Shown here piece after piece: positions 7,661 through 15,363 of a stretch of DNA of 64,000 nucleotides. Each line of letters begins with the position of its first letter. Positions within the stretch are counted from its first letter, which is position 1. The notes below the pieces were generated by a model. The model searched no databases and was not told where the DNA came from. It worked only from the letters and a program-made list of their open reading frames with translations. Made by a program: the position numbers and the translations under genes. This stretch comes from Hymenobacter arizonensis (lineage in GTDB: Bacteria > Bacteroidota > Bacteroidia > Cytophagales > Hymenobacteraceae), in contig NZ_FOXS01000005.1 in the NCBI RefSeq assembly GCF_900115775.1, positions 434,001 through 498,000 of the forward strand. Reading direction: 5' to 3'.

Positions 7661-10072
7661 TTAAAACTTGTAGGCCACGCTGCCGATGATGCTACGCAGC
7701 TTTTGCGGGTTCATGGTGGTGTAGCCAATCCAATACTGCTGGTCGGTCAGGTTGTCGACTTTGGCCGCCAGCCGATATTTGGGCTGGTCGTAGAAGATGC
7801 TGGCGTTGAGCACGGTGTAGGCGGGCAGGGTAAACACGTTGGTGGCGGTGTTCTGAATGCGGTTATCGCTGGCATAGTTGCCACCAAAGCCCGCACCGAG
7901 GCCTTTGAGCACGCCCTCGGGCTGGCGGTAGCTGAGCCAGGCATTGGCCACGATGGGCGAAGAAGCGGTGTTGGGCCGGCGGCCGTTCACGTCCTCGGCC
8001 GTGTTTTCAAACTTCGAGTCGTTGTAGGAAAAACCGCCTATGAAGTTGAAGCCCCGAACAGGATTGGCGATTACACTCACTTCAACGCCGCGGCTGAGCT
8101 GGGTGGCGTCCTGGGTTTGTGCGTTGGGCAGGGCCACCGTGGGCACGTTGCGCAGGCGGTTTTCCACCCGGATATCGTAGTAGCTTACCGTGGCGCTTAG
8201 GCGGCCCCCGGCCGCGTCCAGTTTCACGCCGCCTTCCAGCTGATTAGCCCGCTCGGGCGTGGCCAGGCGCGATTCACCACTAGGGTTGAGGTAGGTGCCC
8301 AGGTTGTTAAAGCTGTTTTGGTAGTTGGCGAAGAATGCCACCCGGTCCTTCACCGGCTGGTACACGGCGCCAAATTTTGGGGACCATACCGTTTGCGAAT
8401 AAGCCGCAACCGGGGAGTAAAAGAGCCCGCCCTTGTTGTCAAAATAGTCGACGCGCAGGGCGGCCAGCACGCTCAGCTGCTCGGTCAGATTGAGCACGTC
8501 AGAGACGAAGGCACTGTAGGTGTTGGTTTTAGTCGTGACCAAGTAGTTGCCCGTTGGCGCAGCCGCGTAGCCTGCGGTTACGTTTGGCCCGTTGAAGGCC
8601 CGAATGGCGTCGCTGGAAGCGTTCAGGGGAATCTTGTCGAAGTAGCCGCCGAGGAAGTTCACGTCGGAGTCGACGCGCAGGAAGTCCAGGCCCAGGACCA
8701 CACGGTTGCGCATGCGGCCCACCTTAAAATCGCCGTTGAAAAGCTGCTGGGCCTCCAGCACGGTGCGGCGGCTATTGCCCGTCGATTGGTCGGCGCGGGC
8801 CAGTGTGTCGCCGGGAATCAGGTAGAAATATGGCCCGAAGCCGTTCGAAAAGCTGTGGCTGCTCGTCAGGAAGGTGGTCGAGGTAAAGCTCGGCGAAAGC
8901 TGGTACTGCACCTGCCCAAACAGGTTGGTGCTGCGCGTGTCCTGCGTCAGGCCCGCGCCCTGGTACGACTGGCGGTAGTTCAGCGGCAAATCCTCGGCCC
9001 GCGAGGCGCCCAGTTCGGCGGCCGGGGAGTAGAAAAACAGCATTTGCTTGCCTACGCTCGTGCCCTTGTAAATCTCGGCGTCCACGTTCACCGTCAGCCG
9101 GTCGTTGGGGCGGTACTGCAGGCTGGGGGCCACCGCCAGGCTTTTGCCAAAGCCGGTGTAGTCGATGTTCTGGAAGCTGTCTTCGTAGGTGTAGGCCGTG
9201 TTCAGGCGGAAAGCCAGCGTTTTGGGCTGCATGGTTGGCGTTTGTCCGTCCACTAGGTTCACGTCGGCACTCACCCGGTGGAAGCCGTAGCTGCCGGCCG
9301 CCACGTTGAGCTCGCCCCCAAACGTGTCGAGCGGCTTCTTGGTCACGCGGTTTAGCAAGCCCCCGTACGACGTGAGCGCGCTGCCAAACAGCGTGCCCGA
9401 CGGCCCCTTGATGACCTCCAGCTTTTCCAGGTTGATGGCGTCGATGTCGCTGGTCACGTTGCCGGCCACGCCGTTGCGCAGCTGGCTTGAAAGGATGAAG
9501 CCCCGGCTGGAGTAAAACGCGCCGCCGTCGCCGCCGCGCCCGGTGGCTTCCCACATTTTTTGCAGGCCCGGCACGTTGCGCGTGGCGTCGTCGGCCGTGA
9601 ACACGAGCTGCTCGGTCAGCAATTCCTTGCCCACCGTGGCGTACACCTGCGGGTTTTCGAGGTTTTTGAGCGGCATTTTGCCCACGTACTCGCTGCTGGT
9701 GCGGGCAAACCGGTTGGTGCGGGCGCCCTGCACAACCACTTCCTGTAGCTGGGCCGTGCTCTCGGCCAGGCGGAAATCCAGGGTCACAACCTGGCCCGCG
9801 GCCACCGTCACTTGTTGCTGCGCGGGCTGCAGCCCCACGAAGGAAACCACCACTGTGTAGGTCCCTTCGGGCACGGCTCCAATGCGGTAGCGGCCGTCGC
9901 TATTGGTGATGCCGCCCAGCGGCTGGCCTTGCACGCCCACGCTCACAGATTCGGCAGGGTCGCCGTCGGTGGTGGTGACGCGGCCCACAAGGCGGCCCGT
10001 TTGTTGGGCCCACCCGGGCAGGACGGCAAAAGACAGTAGAGCAAGGGCAGTGCAGAAAATTCGGGAACGCAT
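7661..10072 (-). CDS. TonB-dependent siderophore receptor
   Basis: 803-aa outer-membrane receptor. A signal peptide (MRSRIFCTALALLSFAVLPG, cleaved near WAQ) is followed by a carboxypeptidase-regulatory-like domain (about 25-110, VTTTDGDPAESVSVGVQG). The plug domain spans about 125-260 (NVPGLQKMWEATGRGG, EKLEVIKGPSGTLFG). A beta-barrel follows and ends in aromatic YKF, as outer-membrane proteins do. The segment FYSSRGFILSSQLRNG and the overall organisation match the FhuA/FpvA-like TonB-siderophore class. It imports a ferric siderophore with energy from TonB/ExbBD, which are not encoded here apart from a TonB-domain protein at 23.5 kb. It is transcribed from a promoter carrying two Fur-like boxes and is followed by a PepSY gene, which supports an iron role. 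Confidence 0.93.
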   Translation of the reverse strand: MRSRIFCTALALLSFAVLPGWAQQTGRLVGRVTTTDGDPAESVSVGVQGQPLGGITNSDGRYRIGAVPEGTYTVVVSFVGLQPAQQQVTVAAGQVVTLDFRLAESTAQLQEVVVQGARTNRFARTSSEYVGKMPLKNLENPQVYATVGKELLTEQLVFTADDATRNVPGLQKMWEATGRGGDGGAFYSSRGFILSSQLRNGVAGNVTSDIDAINLEKLEVIKGPSGTLFGSALTSYGGLLNRVTKKPLDTFGGELNVAAGSYGFHRVSADVNLVDGQTPTMQPKTLAFRLNTAYTYEDSFQNIDYTGFGKSLAVAPSLQYRPNDRLTVNVDAEIYKGTSVGKQMLFFYSPAAELGASRAEDLPLNYRQSYQGAGLTQDTRSTNLFGQVQYQLSPSFTSTTFLTSSHSFSNGFGPYFYLIPGDTLARADQSTGNSRRTVLEAQQLFNGDFKVGRMRNRVVLGLDFLRVDSDVNFLGGYFDKIPLNASSDAIRAFNGPNVTAGYAAAPTGNYLVTTKTNTYSAFVSDVLNLTEQLSVLAALRVDYFDNKGGLFYSPVAAYSQTVWSPKFGAVYQPVKDRVAFFANYQNSFNNLGTYLNPSGESRLATPERANQLEGGVKLDAAGGRLSATVSYYDIRVENRLRNVPTVALPNAQTQDATQLSRGVEVSVIANPVRGFNFIGGFSYNDSKFENTAEDVNGRRPNTASSPIVANAWLSYRQPEGVLKGLGAGFGGNYASDNRIQNTATNVFTLPAYTVLNASIFYDQPKYRLAAKVDNLTDQQYWIGYTTMNPQKLRSIIGSVAYKF

Positions 10073-10081
10073 GTAAGCTTA

Positions 10082-10159
10082 TTTGGAATGATTCTAAACA
10101 GTGGCAAAGGTAGGTCCCGATAGTCGAGTTAGAAAGGCTATTTAGAATAATTCTAAATA
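10082..10159 (-). promoter_or_regulatory. iron-type promoter flanked by two Fur-like boxes
   Basis: Box A at 10082-10098 reads TTTGGAATGATTCTAAA. Box B at 10139-10159 is a perfect inverted repeat with 10-bp arms and one central base (core TTTAGAATAATTCTAAA). Both have the 7-1-7 geometry of Fur/PerR sites. On the minus strand between them lie a TTTC -33-like element (10135-10132), a 19-nt spacer and a TACCTTTG -7 box (10112-10105), the Bacteroidota sigma-A pattern. Box B therefore sits just upstream of -33, and box A covers the expected transcription start, ending 10 nt before the receptor ATG. Geometry and motifs are seen directly; Fur binding is inference. Confidence 0.75.
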
Positions 10160-10559
10160 AACATTTAGCGCATGGGGCTGATGCGTCTCATCTTGCTCAC
10201 GGGGCTTGTATTGGCCAAGCACCGGAATTCAAAGCGTGATATGTTCTGCTGCAATGCGAGCGCAGTTGGGGCCGTTGTGGCAACTAGCAGTTGTTGCAAC
10301 TGGCATCGGCCAGCAGTTCGCGTAGCGGCAAATCGCGGGCGTGCAAGCGCTAATGCGGGCCGGTGAGAAAGCAGGGCAACTGCAGGCGCCAGGTGCCAAC
10401 CTGCGATGCCAATTCTTCGCCCAAATCCCGACTGGAGACAGCGCGAAAACTCACTTATGGTAAACATCTGCTCGTTTTTGCGTAAGCCATTGTAGAGGTT
10501 GCGCATTCTGCTGCTGCCCAAGTGCTTAAATGAGCTTCAAAATTCTAGCGTAATCTACC

Positions 10560-11849
10560 ATGAGCCAACGACGCCAACTTATCAGTGCCTCCGCCATTCT
10601 GCTGGCAAGCCTCACTACCGCCTGCAACCGCTCTACCCAGGAGCAGCGGGCGCAAAGCGAAGACGAGACCACCACGCAGGCCACCACCCAAGAGGGCCGC
10701 TCGCCGCTCGAAACCCGGGAGGCCAACGTGCCCGAGCAGCGCCCCACTTTCCCCGAGCAAAACCGGGCCAGTGGCATCAAATCGGCCACGGCTTTCGACG
10801 TGACGGTGCTGGCCAAAGGACTCAAAAACCCCTGGGCCGTGGAGCCGCTGCCCAACGGCGACCTGCTCATCACCGAAAAGCCAGGTGCGCTACGCATCGT
10901 GTCGGCCGCCGGTCAGATAGGGGAGCCCATTCAGGGCTTGCCTGCGGTGTACGCCAAGGGGCAAGGCGGCTTGCTTGACGTGGCACTGAGCCCAAAATTC
11001 GCCACCGACCAGACCATCTATTGGACGTTTTCGGAGCCACGCGGGGCCAAGGGCAACGCCACCAGCGTAGCCAAAGGCGTGCTGGCCGCCGACCGACGCA
11101 GCCTGAGCCAGGTGCGGGTGATATTCCGGGCGCTGCCGGCCTACGATGGCGACAAACACTTTGGCTCCCGCCTCGCGTTTGGGCCCGATGGCCTGCTCTA
11201 CGTAAGCCTCGGGGAGCGTTCCGACAAGGAAATCCGGCCCCAGGCCCAGCAAATGAACAGCCACATGGGCAAAATTCTGCGCATCACCCCCGACGGTAAA
11301 CCCGCCCCGAACAACCCCTTTGCCAACCAAGCCAACGCCTTGCCCGAAATCTGGACCGTGGGCCAGCGCAACGTGCAAGCGACAGCCTTCGACGCACAGG
11401 GCCAGTTCTGGTCCATCGACATGGGCCCGCAGGGCGGCGACGAGCTAAACCGAATTGAGGGCGGCAAAAATTACGGGTGGCCGCTCGTGACGTTTGGCGA
11501 GGAATACTCGGGCGAGCCGATTCCCAACTCCGTTACCACCAAGCAAGGCTACGTGGACCCCGTTTACTACTGGGACCCGGTGATTTCTCCCTCGGGCGCC
11601 CAGTTCTACAGCGGCGACGCCTTCCCGGCTTGGCGCGGCAATTTGTTTGTGGGCTCCCTGTCTGACCGGGAACTGGTGCGCATACAACTCGAAAACGGCC
11701 GCGTAACGGGCGAGGAACGGTTGCTCTCCGACCGCAAACAGCGCGTGCGGGACGTAAAGCAGGGCCCAGACGGAGCGCTGTACGTGGTGACCGACGACTC
11801 CAACGGCGAGCTGTGGAAAATTGCCCCTCAAGCGGCGAGCAAGCAATAA
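10560..11849 (+). CDS. PQQ-dependent aldose sugar dehydrogenase-like lipoprotein
   Basis: 429-aa six-bladed beta-propeller of the soluble glucose/sorbosone dehydrogenase family (GSDH, YliI-like). The N-terminus MSQRRQLISASAILLASLTTAC gives a lipobox ending in Cys at about residue 22, so the protein should be membrane anchored. Family motifs seen include NPWAVEPLPNGDLLITEKPG, HFGSRLAFGPDGLLYVSLG, IWTVGQRNVQATAF and MGPQGGDELNRIEGGKNYGW. A low-complexity Glu/Thr/Gln-rich linker occupies residues 25-70. It probably oxidises aldose sugars in the periplasm using PQQ and Ca2+. The start ATG at 10560 is the only one that gives the lipoprotein signal. A strong terminator follows 50 nt after the stop. 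Confidence 0.9.
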   Translation: MSQRRQLISASAILLASLTTACNRSTQEQRAQSEDETTTQATTQEGRSPLETREANVPEQRPTFPEQNRASGIKSATAFDVTVLAKGLKNPWAVEPLPNGDLLITEKPGALRIVSAAGQIGEPIQGLPAVYAKGQGGLLDVALSPKFATDQTIYWTFSEPRGAKGNATSVAKGVLAADRRSLSQVRVIFRALPAYDGDKHFGSRLAFGPDGLLYVSLGERSDKEIRPQAQQMNSHMGKILRITPDGKPAPNNPFANQANALPEIWTVGQRNVQATAFDAQGQFWSIDMGPQGGDELNRIEGGKNYGWPLVTFGEEYSGEPIPNSVTTKQGYVDPVYYWDPVISPSGAQFYSGDAFPAWRGNLFVGSLSDRELVRIQLENGRVTGEERLLSDRKQRVRDVKQGPDGALYVVTDDSNGELWKIAPQAASKQ

Positions 11850-11896
11850 CGCCGCCTTCCCGGTCAACTTATAACCGCTGGTAAGCACCCCAAATC

Positions 11897-11936
11897 AAAA
11901 CGCCCGCCGAGAAGCTTATTCTCAGCGGGCGTTTTG
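11897..11936 (+). terminator. rho-independent terminator
   Basis: Hairpin AAAACGCCCGC...GCGGGCGTTTT with extra pairing GAGAA/TTCTC inside, starting about 50 nt after the sugar dehydrogenase stop. A/T tracts on both sides let it work in either direction. Confidence 0.8.
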
Positions 11937-12394
11937 ATGCTGTTGTTTTTCGGGAAGCGAGAGAAGCTATTTCTCAAAAGCTAGATGAGCTTTTTTTTAT
12001 TAATAAGCAGAATTGAAAAGCAATGATGCGGTGAAATCTGCCTTCTAAGATTGGTCGATGATAGTGAGGTAGTTTGGTTAAGCCGAAGAGGGTTGGGCCG
12101 TGTTTTGCCGATGGGTTTCGAAGGGAGTGGGGGGCGGTAGCTGAGGATGGCATGGGGCATTGTATCAGGCGAGGTAGCGGCTGCTTTCCTAGTTAGGTCC
12201 CGGCCGCCTGGAAGCGCGGACACCGCTCGCCCTTGTAGGCCTTTTGACGCTATTGGTCGGGCCATGTCCCGCTGAATTTGCTTGCCACCATAGAAGCAAT
12301 AGGCATCCTTATTCTGTCCGTCATCCCTAGACCACGTCAGCCCTCGTTTACTTTACTTCCTAATCGATTCCCAGCAAGCGCTTAGACAGGAACA
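11937..12394. other. intergenic region, no gene seen
   Basis: About 460 bases between the terminator and the acetyltransferase. It is more AT-rich around 11960-12060 than the neighbouring genes. The only sizeable open frame (minus strand, 94 codons) is low-complexity and resembles nothing known. The acetyltransferase promoter must lie near the right end, but no clear box was identified. Confidence 0.4.
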
Positions 12395-12919
12395 ATGACG
12401 GACAAAAAGTTTACACCGTTTCCGGTGTTGAAAACGGGACGGCTGACGTTGCGGCAACTCCGGCGCAGCGATGACCAGGCAATCTGGGCGTTGCGTTCGA
12501 ACGAGCACGTGAACCACTACCTAAGCCGGCAACCCAGCCAGTCCTTGGATGACGCCCGGAACTTCATCGACACCATCACCGAAAACGTGCAACGCGGAAC
12601 CTCAATTTATTGGGCTATTGCGCTGCGCAGGGCCGACAACGTCATTGGAACAGTCTGCTTGTTTAATTTTTCGGAAAACCTTTCGACGGCCGAGCTGGGG
12701 TATGAACTGCTGCCGGACTTTCAGGGAAAAGGGTTCATGCACGAAGCGCTTGCAACCGTGCTTCACTTCGGGTTTCAGCAAGTCGGGCTGCAGACAGTAG
12801 AAGCCTATACCCACTTTGAAAACCACCGTTCGACCCTCGTGTTGGAGAAGCTACTCTTTACGAAAGACAGTGCTGCTGACGAAAACTTCACGCGTTTCCA
12901 CTTGACACATAGTGGCTAA
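12395..12919 (+). CDS. GNAT family N-acetyltransferase (RimJ/RimL-like)
   Basis: 174-aa acetyltransferase of the RimJ/RimL branch. It starts with the characteristic FPVLKTGRLTLRQLRRSD. The central ALRRADNVIGTVCLFNF and ELGYELLPDFQGKGFMHEAL form the strands and the acetyl-CoA pyrophosphate loop (Q/RxxGxG/A-like, here QGKGFM) near residues 110-118. The end GLQTVEAYTHFENHRSTLVLEKLLF is also typical. It probably acetylates an alpha-amine on a protein or small molecule; the substrate is unknown. It stands alone, and the start ATG at 12395 fits the family N-terminus. Its base composition looks somewhat more AT-rich than most neighbours. Confidence 0.88.
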   Translation: MTDKKFTPFPVLKTGRLTLRQLRRSDDQAIWALRSNEHVNHYLSRQPSQSLDDARNFIDTITENVQRGTSIYWAIALRRADNVIGTVCLFNFSENLSTAELGYELLPDFQGKGFMHEALATVLHFGFQQVGLQTVEAYTHFENHRSTLVLEKLLFTKDSAADENFTRFHLTHSG

Positions 12920-13090
12920 ATGAAAGAACTACGGACCGCTAACAAGGTGTTTGTCAGTTCGCGTGAGCCAAGGTCATCCCCTGCCTTACCCGCCTATTGG
13001 AATTTCGCCACCTGCTCTATGCGGACCCTCCTTAAAGCGAACAAATAGACGACGGGCTACTTTAGCCCTAGAGAGGGGCGATATGACCCT

Positions 13091-13273
13091 TTGGGGATGA
13101 CTAGATTACGCATTCCGATGAGGAAGACGCACACGCAACGAGCGGGCCCGCGCGTCGGCTTCCACACCACCTTCGACAAGCCGGGCCGCTACCGCGTTTT
13201 CCTGCAGTTTCAGCACGTCGGCGCGGTGCAGACCACGAATTTTACAGTGAACGTGGCGCCGGCTGCAGCCTAA
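13091..13273 (+). pseudogene. C-terminal remnant of a secreted/metal-resistance-type protein
   Basis: A 60-codon frame whose last 40 residues look like a real protein end: VGFHTTFDKPGRYRVFLQFQ, then HVGAVQTTNFTVNV. This resembles the last beta-strands of periplasmic Ig-like proteins often found next to copper or heavy-metal resistance genes (F.T.FP.PG.Y.V..QFQ...V.T..F.V.V). The first 15-20 residues do not fit any start, there is no signal peptide, and the frame opens with TTG. I read it as the tail of a gene whose 5' part has been lost. Alternatively it could be a chance frame. Confidence 0.4.
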
Positions 13274-13410
13274 CGCGTCCCTTTCGCCAGCGACGAGAGT
13301 TCAGGTATCAGCCACGACGCTCGGCGACCATCATCAAGTCGCCGAGCGCGCGCCTCAAGCAGGACAGAGGCAACGGGACAACTTGCTCCCACGGGTTGCC
13401 TCCCGAAACT

Positions 13411-13429
13411 TAGTTTTGGACCGAACGGT
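13411..13429 (+). promoter_or_regulatory. possible -7 box and TetR operator
   Basis: TAGTTTTG (13411-13418) matches the Bacteroidota -7 consensus TAnnTTTG. It runs straight into ACCGAACGGT (13420-13429), an ACCG-n2-CGGT inverted repeat like those bound by many TetR proteins (GACCGnnCGGTC). It lies 60 nt before the TetR ATG, so autoregulation is plausible. No good -33 element is at the proper distance, which lowers confidence. Confidence 0.4.
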
Positions 13430-13489
13430 TCTTAACCGTAACTTGCAGCCCAAAGCACGCCTTTGCTGCTTTCCTTACCCAGTCAGACA

Positions 13490-14071
13490 ATGTCACGCCC
13501 CCAGGAATTTGATACCCCCGAAGCCCTTCGCCAAGCGATGGAGGTATTCTGGCGCCAGGGCTACGAGGGCACGTCGCTAACGGACCTGCTGGCCGCCACG
13601 GGCCTGAGCAAAAGCAGCCTGTACGCCACCTTTGGCAGCAAGCGCGACCTGTTTCTGGCCGCGTTCGACGCCTACCGGCAGGCCCGCGCCCGCGACGCGC
13701 ACCGGCTCCTGCAGCAGCAGCCCGCCCGGGAGGCGATTTACGCTTTTTTCCATTCACTGTTTGCCAACGTCAACACCGACCAGCCCGCGCTGGGCTGCAT
13801 GAGCATCAACCAGGCCGTGGAGCTGGCGCCGCACGACCCGCAGGTTCGCGAGCGGGTGGTGCAGGACCTGCACCAGCTGGAGGAAGTTCTGACCCCGGCC
13901 ATCGCGCGCGGCCAGCAGGACGGCTCGCTCACCAGCCCGCGCCCGGCCCGGGAGTTGGCCCGGCTCCTGGTGCTGGCCTTCCCCGGCCTGCAGGTGATGG
14001 CGCGGGCGGGCTACAGCTCGCAGGAGCTCGACGAGGCCCTGCGCTTGCTGTTTACCCACCTGGACAGTTAA
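13490..14071 (+). CDS. TetR/AcrR family transcriptional regulator
   Basis: 193-aa regulator. The N-terminal helix-turn-helix is clear: ALRQAMEVFWRQGYEGTSL, then TDLLAATGLSKSSLYATFGS (residues about 10-52). It is followed by KRDLFLAAFDAYRQ and an all-helical ligand domain of the TetR_C class. The ATG at 13490 was preferred over an upstream TTG because MSRPQEFDTPEAL is the usual N-terminus. It is 70 nt upstream of the MBL-fold hydrolase on the same strand and probably controls it and itself. The inducer is unknown. Confidence 0.92.
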   Translation: MSRPQEFDTPEALRQAMEVFWRQGYEGTSLTDLLAATGLSKSSLYATFGSKRDLFLAAFDAYRQARARDAHRLLQQQPAREAIYAFFHSLFANVNTDQPALGCMSINQAVELAPHDPQVRERVVQDLHQLEEVLTPAIARGQQDGSLTSPRPARELARLLVLAFPGLQVMARAGYSSQELDEALRLLFTHLDS

Positions 14072-14141
14072 GTTTTTTTTGTCTTTTTCTGGACCGATGA
14101 GTCCTAAATATTTTATCTGTTTCACTATTAATTCTCCTCCC

Positions 14142-14909
14142 ATGATTCTTCAATTGATTCGCCATTCCACCCTGCGGCTTGATTACGCCGGCGTCAAGTT
14201 CCTCGTCGACCCCATGCTGGCCGAACAGGGCGCCTACCCCGGGCTGCCCGGCTCGCCCAACAGCCACCTGACCAACCCCACGGTGGGCTTGCCCGTGCCG
14301 GCCGAAAACCTCGGGCAGGTAGACGCCGTGGTCGTCACGCACACCCACTTCGACCATTGGGACGAGGCGGCCGTGGCCCAGCTGCCCAAGCACCTGCCCG
14401 TCTTCACCCAGCACGCCCAGGACCAGGCCCTGATTCAGTCGCAGGGCTTTACCGACGTGCGCCTGATTCAGGGTGCTACCTTCAATGGCGTCTCGCTAAC
14501 CCAAACCCCAGGCCAGCACGGCAGCGATGCGGTAATGGCCGTGGCCGGCGAACTGCTGGGGCAGGTGTGCGGAGTCGTGTTCCAGCACCCCGAGGAGAAA
14601 ACGCTCTACCTCGCCGGCGACACGGTCTGGAACCCGGACGTGGAAAATAATCTGCGGCAATACCAGCCGCAGGTGGTGGTCCTCAACGCGGGCGACAACC
14701 AAATCACGGGGGTCGGCTCCATTGTCATGAACCAGGAGGATGTGCTGGCCGTGCATCAGGCCGCGCCCCAGGCCACGCTCATCTCCACCCACATGGAATC
14801 GACCAACCATGCGACGCTGTCGCGCCAGCAGCTGCGCGCCTTCGCCACCGAAAAGGGCATAGCCGACCACTTGCTCGTGCCCGCGGACGGCGAGGCCTAC
14901 ACGTTTTAA
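14142..14909 (+). CDS. MBL-fold metallohydrolase (UlaG-like)
   Basis: 255-aa metallo-beta-lactamase-fold protein. Residues 1-25 (MILQLIRHSTLRLDYAGVKF) and the metal motif THTHFDHWD (H67, H69, D71, H72) are typical of the L-ascorbate-6-phosphate lactonase/YycJ-like group. The later ligand-bearing segments GQHG, LYLAGDTVWNP and STHMESTNH are also present, so both metal sites look complete. No signal peptide, so cytosolic. The natural substrate is unknown; lactone or phosphodiester hydrolysis is usual in the family. The ATG at 14142 was chosen over an in-frame upstream start because the fold begins at once. It probably forms a unit with the TetR gene. Confidence 0.88.
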   Translation: MILQLIRHSTLRLDYAGVKFLVDPMLAEQGAYPGLPGSPNSHLTNPTVGLPVPAENLGQVDAVVVTHTHFDHWDEAAVAQLPKHLPVFTQHAQDQALIQSQGFTDVRLIQGATFNGVSLTQTPGQHGSDAVMAVAGELLGQVCGVVFQHPEEKTLYLAGDTVWNPDVENNLRQYQPQVVVLNAGDNQITGVGSIVMNQEDVLAVHQAAPQATLISTHMESTNHATLSRQQLRAFATEKGIADHLLVPADGEAYTF

Positions 14910-14984
14910 GGGCCAGGTCAATCAACGCCTTGTGATGCCTACAGTGCCTGGAGGCACAGCTCTATTGGCTTTGGTTACAGCACT

Positions 14985-15044
14985 TAGCGGTGGGCAAAGG
15001 AAAGGGCCGGATTGAGTCCATGCGCCTTTCTTTGCCCACCGCTA
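14985..15044. repeat. 20-bp inverted repeat downstream of the MBL gene
   Basis: Left arm 14985-15005 (TAGCGGTGGGCAAAGGAAAGG) and right arm 15025-15044 (CCTTTCTTTGCCCACCGCTA) pair over about 20 bases with one bulged G and a 19-nt loop. There is no T-run right after it, so it is not a classical terminator. It shares no core with the large dispersed palindromes in this window. Confidence 0.7.
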
Positions 15045-15137
15045 GGGCCTACATCTATTAAAATGAGGTAGAATTTAAAGAATCAAGCCCGAAAGGGTGC
15101 TGCTGTACCGTATAAGTGTGCCCCATGAATGCAAAAA

Positions 15138-15161
15138 GGCCCTCAGCGCGTGCTGAGGGCC
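15138..15161 (-). terminator. bidirectional rho-independent terminator
   Basis: Perfect 10-bp stem GGCCCTCAGC / GCTGAGGGCC with a 4-nt loop, flanked by AAAAA on the left and TTTTTT on the right. It lies 7 nt beyond the tRNA 3' end and most likely terminates tRNA-Arg transcription; it could also serve the plus strand. Confidence 0.88.
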
Positions 15162-15168
15162 TTTTTTG

Positions 15169-15242
15169 TGGTCGTGTAAGGAGTCGAACCTTAAACCTTC
15201 TGATTCGTAGTCAGATGCTCTATCCAATTGAGCTACACAACC
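15169..15242 (-). tRNA. tRNA-Arg (anticodon ACG)
   Basis: The 74-nt cloverleaf folds cleanly on the minus strand. The acceptor stem is GGTTGTG/CACGACC (one G-U pair), the D-stem GCTC/GAGC, the anticodon stem TCTGA/TCAGA with loop CTACGAA, and the T-stem TAAGG/CCTTA with loop TTCGACT. Positions 34-36 read ACG, which (as inosine) decodes CGU/CGC/CGA arginine. The discriminator is A. CCA is not encoded, so it must be added enzymatically. Confidence 0.95.
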
Positions 15243-15363
15243 CTTTCCCGTGATGGGACCGCAAAGGTAAGAGACAAAATTGCGGCTGTGCAAACCACGG
15301 GCACTTTTTACTCAAGAAAAGTTTTGATTTTTGAACAACTAGCTAATAATCAACGGCAGATTT

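Larger units (their letters stand above)
12920..13489. other. intergenic stretch with gene remnant
   Basis: About 570 bases between the acetyltransferase and the TetR gene. Apart from the fragment at 13091-13273 and a putative operator at 13420-13429, no complete gene or terminator is visible. Confidence 0.4.

Noticed and set aside
10165..10521. 118-codon minus-strand frame between the receptor promoter and the sugar dehydrogenase
   Set aside because: No recognisable domain, odd composition, and its end lies almost on the Fur-like box region.
11981..12265. 94-codon frame on the minus strand in an intergenic region
   Set aside because: Low complexity, no signal peptide or domain, and no ribosome-binding or promoter context.
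14985..15044. Inverted repeat considered as another copy of the dispersed palindromes
   Set aside because: It lacks the GTCATGCTGAGC core and its arms match none of the other copies.
15169..15242. tRNA-Arg considered as an integration site
   Set aside because: No integrase, no direct repeat of the tRNA 3' end was found nearby, and both neighbours are ordinary genes.
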